NCBI GenBank assembly: GCA_030840665.1 | Contig: JAVEEB010000247.1 | Span: 1 to 6,475, forward strand | Reading direction: 5' to 3' | Length of the DNA: 6,475 nt | Origin: Frankiaceae bacterium | Lineage (GTDB): Bacteria > Actinomycetota > Actinomycetes > JAVEEB01 | Shown here: in pieces, positions 1 through 5,133 of the stretch | Layout: every line of letters begins with the position of its first letter | Numbering within the stretch: the stretch's first letter is position 1 | Notes under the pieces: model-generated | The model's database searches: none | What the model saw: the letters and a program-made list of their open reading frames with translations, nothing else | What the model was told of the DNA's origin: nothing | Position numbers and translations under genes: made by a program

Positions 1-2589
1 TCGGTCATCTTGCAGATGACCGCCCTCGGCCTCGGCGACGTCGGCGCTTTCCCGTTCGTGGACCCGCCCGACAGCCGCAACGTACGCGACGGCATGGTGC
101 TGTTGCAGGAGTTGCACGCCCTCGACCCGAAGGAATCCGACCCGCGCAAACGACTGACGCCGTTGGGCCGCAAGCTCTCGCAGCTCCCTGTCGACCCGCG
201 CCTCGGCCGGATGATCCTGGAGGCCGACACCCTCGGCTGCGTGCGCGAGGTCATCGTGCTGGCCGCCGTGCTGTCGATGCAGGACCCGCGCGAACGCCCC
301 ACCGACAAGCAGCAGCAGGCCGACGAGAAACACGCGCGCTTCGCCGACAAGACATCGGACTTCCTGACGTTCCTCAACCTGTGGCGCTACCTCGTCAAGC
401 AGCAGAAGGAGCTCTCCTCGTCCGCGTTCCGCCGCATGTGCCGCGCGGATTTCCTTAACTACTTGCGGATCCGTGAGTGGCAGGACCTCGACAGCCAGCT
501 GCGACAGGTGGCGAAACGCCTCGACGTGACGCTCAACGACAACCCCGCCGGCGAGGACAACCTGCACCAAGCCCTCCTGTCGGGGCTGCTCTCGCACATC
601 GGGCTCAAGGAGGGCACGAAGAACGAGTACCTCGGCGCGCGCGGCGCCCGCTTCGCCGTCTTCCCCGGATCCTCACTCGCGCGCAAGCCCCCGACGTATG
701 TGATGGCCGCCGAGCTCGTGGAAACCAGCAGGCTCTGGGCACGAACGGTCGCGCGCATCGAACCGGAGTGGGCCGAGCGGCTCGGGGATCACCTCGTCGC
801 CCGCAGCTACAGCGAGCCGCATTGGTCACGCAAGCGGGGTGGCACCGTCGCGTACGAAAGAGTCCTTTTGTACGGCGTCCCGCTCGTCGTGCGCCGACCC
901 ATCGACTACGGGCGCATCGACCCCGCGCTGGCCCGCGAGCTGTTCATCCGCAACGCGCTCGTGGAGGGCGACTGGACGACGCACCACCGGTTCTTCGCCG
1001 CCAACCGCGCGCTGCTCGAGGACGTCGAGGAACTGCAGCACCGGTCGCGGCGGCACGGGTTGCTCGTCGACGAGGAGACCCTGTTCGAGTTCTACGACAA
1101 GCGCATCCCGGCCGAGATCCTCACGACGCGCCACTTCGACACCTGGTGGAAGAAGGCGCAGCACGAGCAGCGCGACCTGCTGACGTTCACGATGGACCTG
1201 GTGCTCAACGAGCGCGCCGCCGACGTGAAGCTCGACGACTTCCCGGACGTGTGGCACGCGGGCGACCTCGCGTTGCCGCTGACGTATCAGTTCGAGCCGG
1301 GCGCCGCCGCGGACGGCGTCACGGTGCACGTCCCCGTGGTCGTGCTGAATCGCCTGTCGGCGGAGCCGTTCTCGTGGCTGGTGCCCGGCCTGCGCCATGA
1401 ACTCGTGACCGCTCTGATCAAGTCGCTGCCGAAGCAACTGCGGGTGCAACTCGTGCCCGCGCCGGACCGCGCGAGCGAAGTTCTCGCGCGCTTGTCACAG
1501 ACCGACGGCTCGCTGCTTACCGAGCTGGCGCACGAGTTCTACGACATGTACCGCGTGAACATCACCCCTGCGGACTGGCAGCTCGAGAAGTTGCCCGACC
1601 ACCTGCGGATGACCTACCGCGTCCACGACGACGAGGGCCGCACGCTCGACGAAGGCAAAGACCTGGGCGCTCTGCGGGCCGCGCTCATCCGGACCACGAC
1701 CACGGCGATTTCCCAGGCCACACAGTCGTTCGAGCGCACGGGGCTCACGACGTGGCCGGGCGGGGAGATCCGCCGCACGGTCGACATCGTCAGCGGTGGT
1801 CACCGCGTCCTCGGCTATCCGGCGCTCATCGACAACGGCGCGACGGTGTCCGTGAAGGTACTCAGCTCCGAACGCGACCAGCAGCGCTTCATGGCCCTGG
1901 GTATCCGGCGGTTGGTCCTCCTCGCGCTGCCGTCGCCGCTCGCCCAGGTGCAACGGACGTTCACGCCGATCGACAAGTTGCAGCTGAGTCTCAGCCCGCA
2001 CGGCAACGTGCCCGACCTGCTGACCGACTGCATCGCCTGCGCGGCCGACTCGCTGATCGCCGCAAACGGCGGGCCGGCCTGGGATGAGGCGGCCTTCGAC
2101 GCCCTGGTCGCCGCAGTCCGGCCGGAGCTGCAGGTCATGACGCTGGACGTGTTGTCCGTCGTACGACGAATCCTGCCCCTTGCCAACACCGTGCAACGCG
2201 AGCTCGATGCGGCTCCCCCATCCACGGCCACCAATGACATGGCAGCGCAGCTCAAGGGGCTCATCTATCCGGGCTTCATCGCGCGAACCGGACGCTCCCG
2301 GCTGACGGCACTCGAGCGTTACCTCACGGCGATGCAGCGCCGCCTGGAGCGGGTCGCGAACGATCCCAGCAAGGACACCCTCGCGATGGCGACCCTGCAG
2401 GACATGCAGAAGGCGTACGCGGACGCCCTCGCGGCTCTGCCCGCCGGGACACGACCCAGCGACGAGCTGCTCGACGTGCGGTGGATGCTGGAGGAGCTGC
2501 GCGTGAGCCTGTTCGCCCAGCCGATGCGCACCGCGTACCCCGTCTCACCGGAACGCATTTTCCGCGTTCTCGACGCTGCCGGCTCGTAG
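1..2589 (+). CDS. hrpA: ATP-dependent RNA helicase HrpA, C-terminal part (5' truncated by window)
   Basis: DEAH-box RNA helicase of the HrpA family, an NTP-driven cytoplasmic enzyme acting on RNA or RNA-protein complexes; in E. coli it has been tied to mRNA processing and rescue of stalled ribosomes. The reading frame is open from base 1 (SVILQMTALGLGD), so the first methionines seen are not the start; the ATPase motifs lie upstream of the window. Visible, numbering from base 1: end of the helicase core (1-24); HA2/winged-helix region (about 25-180) with LTPLGRKL, LPVDPRLGRM and SDFLTFLNLW; OB-fold region (about 185-260) with LLSGLLSHIG, EYLGARG, FPGSS and ETSRLWAR; then the DUF3418 domain typical of bacterial HrpA (about 270-862), beginning SEPHWSRK and containing YGVPLV and FIRNALVEGDW. 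The 862 residues fit the C-terminal two thirds of a protein of about 1300. No frameshift is seen. The stop codon touches the stop of the convergent next gene. Confidence 0.96.
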   Translation, partial: SVILQMTALGLGDVGAFPFVDPPDSRNVRDGMVLLQELHALDPKESDPRKRLTPLGRKLSQLPVDPRLGRMILEADTLGCVREVIVLAAVLSMQDPRERPTDKQQQADEKHARFADKTSDFLTFLNLWRYLVKQQKELSSSAFRRMCRADFLNYLRIREWQDLDSQLRQVAKRLDVTLNDNPAGEDNLHQALLSGLLSHIGLKEGTKNEYLGARGARFAVFPGSSLARKPPTYVMAAELVETSRLWARTVARIEPEWAERLGDHLVARSYSEPHWSRKRGGTVAYERVLLYGVPLVVRRPIDYGRIDPALARELFIRNALVEGDWTTHHRFFAANRALLEDVEELQHRSRRHGLLVDEETLFEFYDKRIPAEILTTRHFDTWWKKAQHEQRDLLTFTMDLVLNERAADVKLDDFPDVWHAGDLALPLTYQFEPGAAADGVTVHVPVVVLNRLSAEPFSWLVPGLRHELVTALIKSLPKQLRVQLVPAPDRASEVLARLSQTDGSLLTELAHEFYDMYRVNITPADWQLEKLPDHLRMTYRVHDDEGRTLDEGKDLGALRAALIRTTTTAISQATQSFERTGLTTWPGGEIRRTVDIVSGGHRVLGYPALIDNGATVSVKVLSSERDQQRFMALGIRRLVLLALPSPLAQVQRTFTPIDKLQLSLSPHGNVPDLLTDCIACAADSLIAANGGPAWDEAAFDALVAAVRPELQVMTLDVLSVVRRILPLANTVQRELDAAPPSTATNDMAAQLKGLIYPGFIARTGRSRLTALERYLTAMQRRLERVANDPSKDTLAMATLQDMQKAYADALAALPAGTRPSDELLDVRWMLEELRVSLFAQPMRTAYPVSPERIFRVLDAAGS

Positions 2590-3231
2590 CTACCTCGGGG
2601 GATCAAACACCCCGGTCACAATGTCGATTCCGTACGAGACTCCTCCCACGATAAGGAAAATCGTGTTGGACGAGCCCACACCGTCGTAGCGAATCCGGCC
2701 AGTCACAGGAGCTGTGAATACCGCCCAGTGGTCGCCGCCGTGGTCGACGAGGCCGTTCAGGCAGCGGGCGTCGCGACAATGATCAACAGCGACGACCGAG
2801 TGCTTCCCGAGCAACCGGGCGTCCGTGGTGACCACCCAGGTGTGCCCCACGAGGACGCAATTCTGGAGTGGGCCGTACTCGGTCGCGAAGGCCGATGGCC
2901 AAGGGGCCGTTTCTTGGGACCAGTCGCCGCAGAGAGCTGGATCCGTCGCGGGCGGCGTGGGCGGCAACGGACCCGTCCACGGCGCACCGTGGGTAATCTG
3001 CGCCAGCCCTTTCGGGTCGCTGAGCGGGCTCGGTGCGTCAACAGAAGAAGCATCCGTGGGGAACGACGGCACGGCCGTCGCAGTCACCGGGACCGCGTCT
3101 GCGGGGAGAGTGTCGCGCCCACTCGTGACCCAGGTCCCAGGAGCAAGCGCCAGAGTCGCCGCGATGACACCGAGCGCGAGAACCACTCCGCCTGCTAGGC
3201 CGCGACGCACGCCGTTTCTGTGCTCACTCAT
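2590..3231 (-). CDS. Hypothetical exported or membrane-anchored protein
   Basis: I do not recognise this 213-residue protein. A short basic N-terminus (residues 1-10, with R9-R10) precedes a hydrophobic stretch at 11-31, read as a signal peptide or single anchor; there is no cysteine near its end, so it is not an obvious lipoprotein. Residues 35-100 are rich in Pro, Ser, Thr and Ala, like an extracytoplasmic linker. The C-terminal part (101-213) looks folded, with four cysteines (C101, C125, C152, C157) that could form two disulfides outside the cell, and ends in beta-rich segments (HWAVFTAPVTGRIRY, FLIVGGVSYGIDIVTGVF). The ATG start has an AGGAG-like site 12 nt upstream, slightly far. Base composition is lower in G+C than the neighbours (56 of 100 at 2601-2700), a possible sign of later acquisition. 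It is convergent with hrpA, with no spacer, and divergent from the YCII gene. The gene call is good; the function is unknown. Confidence 0.8.
   Translation of the reverse strand: MSEHRNGVRRGLAGGVVLALGVIAATLALAPGTWVTSGRDTLPADAVPVTATAVPSFPTDASSVDAPSPLSDPKGLAQITHGAPWTGPLPPTPPATDPALCGDWSQETAPWPSAFATEYGPLQNCVLVGHTWVVTTDARLLGKHSVVAVDHCRDARCLNGLVDHGGDHWAVFTAPVTGRIRYDGVGSSNTIFLIVGGVSYGIDIVTGVFDPPR
2596..2614. terminator. Weak hairpin just past the hrpA stop
   Basis: CGGGG (2596-2600) can pair with CCCCG (2610-2614) across a 9-nt loop, starting six bases after the hrpA stop and lying inside the last codons of the opposing gene. There is no T tract on either strand. As hrpA and the minus-strand gene have no spacer, any terminator for either must lie inside the other; this is the best nearby candidate, but it is weak. 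Confidence 0.22.
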
Positions 3232-3401
3232 GTCCTACGTCCACTCCTGATGGCTCGCGCGCTGGCTTCCGCGCCAAGAACCGCAATCCTTCCAACGAGA
3301 TGGCTAGCAGTTGGGTTGCACGAGCCAAGCCCTATCCATGGGCTGATAGGCGGCGTCAGTATGGGCAGCGGGGACGTCCACCCTCACCTTTGGAGCTGGT
3401 A
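3232..3401. promoter_or_regulatory. Divergent intergenic region with overlapping inverted repeats
   Basis: This 170-bp gap separates the divergent starts of the exported protein and the YCII gene and must hold both promoters. Two overlapping inverted repeats stand out: AGCCC (3328-3332) with GGGCT (3340-3344), and CCTATC (3331-3336) with GATAGG (3345-3350). They share bases, so only one hairpin can form at a time; they could equally be a protein-binding site on DNA. TTGCAC at 3316-3321 resembles a -35 box, but no convincing -10 at 17-18 nt follows. The YCII ribosome binding site GGAG (3392-3395) lies 6 nt before its ATG. No RNA gene is apparent here. Confidence 0.4.
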
Positions 3402-3737
3402 ATGACGAAGTTCATGGTCCTGTACAAGTCCACGTCGTCGGCCAAGGAGCAGATGGCGAACGCCACGCCCGAGGAAGCCAAGGCCGGCATGGACGCGTGG
3501 ATGGCCTGGTCCGCGGAGGCGGGGAACGCGATCGTCGACCTCGGTGCTCCCCTGCAGGCGCGCAGCGAAGTGCACTCGGGCAGCGCGGTCGACAACTTCA
3601 GCAAGGCGTCCGGCTACTCGATCCTGCAGGCCGACTCGGTGGGCGACCTGACGGCCCTGCTGAGCAAGCACCCGCACCTGCAGATGCCCGGCTCGTCCAT
3701 CGAAATCCTGGAGATGCTGAGCATGCCCGGCATGTAG
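3402..3737 (+). CDS. YCII-family (YciI-like) protein
   Basis: A 111-residue soluble protein of the YCII superfamily, small ferredoxin-like-fold proteins related to dimeric alpha-beta barrels; most have no proven reaction. Family signs are the N-terminal strand MTKFMVLYKS (1-10), a helical acidic middle (EEAKAGMDAWMAW, 24-36), the stretch IVDLGAPL (44-51), and the C-terminal core GYSILQADSVGDLTALLSKHPHL (71-93) with the usual His-Pro (H90-P91), ending in EILEML. The length is normal. The ATG at 3402 is chosen because GGAG lies 6 nt upstream and the family starts at this strand; an in-frame ATG at 3300 would add 34 residues unlike the family and has no spaced ribosome binding site. It is not overlapped by its neighbours, and the next gene begins 101 bp downstream. 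Family assignment is firm; the biochemical role is not known. Confidence 0.9.
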   Translation: MTKFMVLYKSTSSAKEQMANATPEEAKAGMDAWMAWSAEAGNAIVDLGAPLQARSEVHSGSAVDNFSKASGYSILQADSVGDLTALLSKHPHLQMPGSSIEILEMLSMPGM

Positions 3738-3770
3738 GGGCCGACGGCCCGGCAAAACGGAAATCGGGCC
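3738..3770 (+). terminator. Possible terminator with alternative hairpins after the YCII gene
   Basis: Directly after the YCII stop, GGGCC (3738-3742) pairs with GGCCC (3746-3750) over a 3-nt loop. The same right arm, as GGCCCG (3746-3751), can instead pair with CGGGCC (3765-3770) over 13 nt. No T run follows, as is common for actinobacterial terminators. It could end YCII transcription or regulate entry to the DUF2231 gene. Confidence 0.35.
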
Positions 3771-3838
3771 AAATCCACGCACATCCCCCGAAGATCGGCA
3801 TGCTGTCCTACGACGCGTCAATCGATCGGAGATCACCC

Positions 3839-4351
3839 GTGGGGCCGAACGTGATCGGCGGCTTGCCCGCCCACATCTTGCTCGTGCACGCGGTGCTGGT
3901 CTTTGTGCCGTTGACCGCCCTGGTGACCGTGCTGCACGCGGCGTGGCCGGCGGCCGGGCGGCGGCTCGGTGTCGTGACGCCGCTGCTGGGGTTGGTGACG
4001 CTGATCCTCGTGCCGATCACGACGAACGCCGGCGAGTGGTTGCAACGGCAGTTGCCGGCGGACAACCCTGACATCAACAAGCATGTCCTGCTCGGCCACG
4101 GACTGCTGCCGTACGTCGCGGTGCTGTTCGCGGTCAGCTTCGGCGTCTGGTGGTACGCCCGCATGACCCGCTCGTCACGGCCGATCTTCGGTGACGAACG
4201 CAGCGACGGCGCCCGCGCGCCGTGGGTGACCATCGCAGTCACTCTGCTCACAGTGCTCGTCTCGGCTGCCGCCCTCTACCAGCTCTATCGCGTCGGCGAG
4301 TCGGGCTCCAAGGCCGTGTGGCGGTTCGTCGTGGAGAACCAGGCGAAGTAA
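3839..4351 (+). CDS. DUF2231 family integral membrane protein
   Basis: A 170-residue inner-membrane protein of the DUF2231 family, function unproven. Four membrane spans are predicted by eye: about 12-35, 43-61, 85-107 and 129-150, with both ends on the same side. Family signs are the opening NVIGGLPAHILLVHAVLVFVPLTAL with paired histidines H12 and H17, the GEWL segment after span 2 (65-68), HVLLGHGLLPY before span 3 with H82 and H87, and the closing YRVGESGSKAVW (150-161). The paired histidines on span ends could bind heme or metal, as speculated for such folds; this is inference only. The GTG at 3839 is chosen because GGAG (3828-3831) sits 7 nt upstream and the protein begins at the family start. 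An in-frame ATG at 3800 would add 13 residues with no good ribosome binding site. It lies downstream of YCII but is probably a separate unit. Confidence 0.88.
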   Translation: MGPNVIGGLPAHILLVHAVLVFVPLTALVTVLHAAWPAAGRRLGVVTPLLGLVTLILVPITTNAGEWLQRQLPADNPDINKHVLLGHGLLPYVAVLFAVSFGVWWYARMTRSSRPIFGDERSDGARAPWVTIAVTLLTVLVSAAALYQLYRVGESGSKAVWRFVVENQAK

Positions 4352-4364
4352 CGCCCAACGCGGG

Positions 4365-4398
4365 GCGCCGGCCGGCTCGTCGGGTGGCGCGGCCTTTT
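4365..4398 (+). terminator. GC-rich hairpin followed by TTTT after the DUF2231 gene
   Basis: GCGCC (4365-4369) pairs with GGCGC (4386-4390) around a loop that contains the palindrome GCCGGCCGGC (4367-4376, overlapping the arm); GGCC and then TTTT (4395-4398) follow. It starts 13 bases after the DUF2231 stop, the usual place for an intrinsic terminator. The T run is short and the folding has alternatives. Confidence 0.42.
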
Positions 4399-4399
4399 G

Positions 4400-4443
4400 C
4401 GGGTCTTTGAAACCCGTGCGGGGGCGCCCGCTACGGTGGGCGC
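4400..4443 (+). promoter_or_regulatory. Leaderless-type promoter with inverted repeat around the -10 box
   Basis: TTGAAA (4407-4412) resembles a -35 box and TACGGT (4432-4437) fits the actinobacterial TAnnnT -10, with a 19-nt spacer. Six bases after the -10 comes the GTG start of the next gene (4444), the spacing expected when transcription begins at the start codon itself. No Shine-Dalgarno sequence is visible, which supports a leaderless mRNA. GCGCCC (4424-4429) and GGGCGC (4438-4443) form a perfect inverted repeat exactly bracketing the -10, an operator-like arrangement. CGGGT/ACCCG (4400-4404/4412-4416) is another small inverted repeat over the -35. Confidence 0.5.
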
Positions 4444-4737
4444 GTGGGTTGCCTCTATGCCGTCATCGCCAGCATTTCGCCGCGCTTCGCCTTCCTGGCC
4501 GTGTGGGTGTTCTCCGACCGGGTGGGCAACGCGTTCGACAACTGGGTCTTGCCGATTTTCGCGGTCCTGTTCGCCCCGTGGACCGCGTTGGTCTACGTCT
4601 TCGTCGTCGGCCCGGGCCACAGCTTGCACGGCGCCGACTGGCTGTGGCTGCTCATCGCGTTGCTCGTGGACCTCGGCGCGTATGGCACCGGCGGCGTCGA
4701 GGGCCGCAAGCGCCGCCGCATCATCACGCACAACTAG
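4444..4737 (+). CDS. Small three-helix membrane protein, conserved hypothetical
   Basis: A 97-residue hydrophobic protein with three likely membrane spans at about 4-23, 34-56 and 66-84, a short loop SDRVGNAFDNW (24-34) between the first two, and a basic tail GRKRRR (87-92) that should stay in the cytoplasm. It resembles the small conserved membrane proteins common in actinobacterial genomes, in which LYAVIA..SPRF and DR...FD..W..P are recurrent; I know of no assigned function. GTG at 4444 is the only sensible start: the nearby ATG at 4457 is in another frame. There is no ribosome binding site, but a -10-like TACGGT sits six bases before the GTG, suggesting a leaderless transcript. The gene is followed by 79 bp that end at the convergent moaD stop. 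Confidence 0.75.
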   Translation: MGCLYAVIASISPRFAFLAVWVFSDRVGNAFDNWVLPIFAVLFAPWTALVYVFVVGPGHSLHGADWLWLLIALLVDLGAYGTGGVEGRKRRRIITHN

Positions 4738-4778
4738 GCGGGCTCCTCGGCAGGCTCGTAGCCAGCGGGGCTCCTAGA

Positions 4779-4799
4779 CTGCGGGCATGTCGCCCGCAG
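4779..4799. terminator. Perfect 8-bp hairpin between convergent genes
   Basis: CTGCGGGC (4779-4786) and GCCCGCAG (4792-4799) form a perfect stem with the 5-nt loop ATGTC. It lies between the ends of the plus-strand membrane protein gene (4737) and minus-strand moaD (4817), where a two-way terminator is expected. Neither side has a T tract. The left arm overlaps TAGACT (4775-4780), a -10-like hexamer discussed in the findings. Confidence 0.5.
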
Positions 4800-4816
4800 C
4801 GCACGTGGTCCCCCGA

Positions 4817-5077
4817 TCAGCCGCCCGCGAAGGGCGGCATAACTTCGACGACCGAGCCCTCGTGTACGGCGACCTTCGCGTGCGGTGGCAGGCGTTCCCC
4901 GTCGACGACGATGGTGCTCATCTCGACGATGCGGCGGAAGCGTTCCCCATACCGGTCGGCGACCGCAGCGACCGCCTCGCGCAGACCGGCCGCCTCGACG
5001 ACGTCCTCGGCACGCCCGGCCGCTTCACGGGCCGAACCCCAGTAACGCACGCGGATCTGCACCGCCCCATCTTGCAC
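4817..5077 (-). CDS. moaD: Molybdopterin synthase small subunit MoaD
   Basis: Ubiquitin-like sulfur carrier of molybdenum cofactor synthesis. In the family, the C-terminal glycine is adenylated by a MoeB-type enzyme, converted to a thiocarboxylate and used by the MoaD-MoaE complex to add the two dithiolene sulfurs to cyclic pyranopterin monophosphate. The sequence shows the full beta-grasp pattern: IRVRYWGSAREAAG (8-21), a helix around LREAVAAVADRYG (32-44), TIVVDGERL (55-63), HEGSVVEVMPPFAGG (72-86). The terminal Gly-Gly is intact, and the Pro-Pro before it is typical of the family. Start choice: GTG at 5077 gives 86 residues; GTG at 5062 gives 81, beginning MQIRVRYW, closer to family length. 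Neither has a strong ribosome binding site (AGG four bases before 5077). It is divergent from moeA across 56 bp and not in one transcript with it. No moaE lies within the window. Confidence 0.93.
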   Translation of the reverse strand: MQDGAVQIRVRYWGSAREAAGRAEDVVEAAGLREAVAAVADRYGERFRRIVEMSTIVVDGERLPPHAKVAVHEGSVVEVMPPFAGG

Positions 5078-5133
5078 TGTGCCTGCTCGAACGCCGGGCG
5101 CCCCGGGCGCCCTGCCTTCCCGCGAGGCCGGGC
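5078..5133. promoter_or_regulatory. Divergent moaD/moeA control region with hairpin
   Basis: The 56 bp between the divergent starts hold GGGCGCC (5096-5102), CCG, GGCGCCC (5106-5112): a perfect 7-bp stem with a 3-nt loop. Read another way it is two copies of the self-complementary octamer GGGCGCCC (5096-5103 and 5105-5112) one base apart, like a tandem operator. GAGG (5124-5127), six bases before the moeA ATG, is its ribosome binding site. No clear -10/-35 pair is seen for either gene, so the moeA promoter may lie further upstream, within moaD. Confidence 0.45.

Noticed and set aside
477..1400. A 307-codon plus-strand frame inside hrpA
   Set aside because: Arg/Ala/Pro-rich composition typical of an off-frame reading of high-GC DNA; the hrpA frame shows family motifs throughout.
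826..1449. A 207-codon minus-strand frame opposite hrpA
   Set aside because: Same type of shadow, with V/E/R/Q-rich composition mirroring GC-rich codons.
2157..2168. Palindrome CGTCGTACGACG in hrpA, with its core GTCGTACGAC again at 5477-5486 in moeA
   Set aside because: At 10-12 bp such palindromes are expected by chance in 6.5 kb; both lie in coding sequence with no promoter nearby.
1495..2196. A 233-codon minus-strand frame opposite hrpA
   Set aside because: Low-complexity Arg/Gln/Val-rich reading with no motif; antisense shadow of DUF3418.
3300..3401. N-terminal extension of the YCII protein to the ATG at 3300
   Set aside because: The extra 34 residues do not resemble the family, no spaced ribosome binding site precedes it, and a good one precedes 3402.
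3497..3838. Upstream extension of the DUF2231 protein
   Set aside because: The first 101 codons are off-frame YCII and spacer sequence; GGAG before the GTG at 3839 and the family start both favour the shorter form.
3793..3858. Three GATCGG repeats near the DUF2231 start
   Set aside because: A six-base motif in GC-rich DNA recurs by chance, the spacing is uneven, and one copy is inside the coding region.
4885..5133. N-terminal extension of MoeA
   Set aside because: The residues are Arg/Pro-rich antisense of moaD, and MoeA proteins start at the equivalent of 5134.
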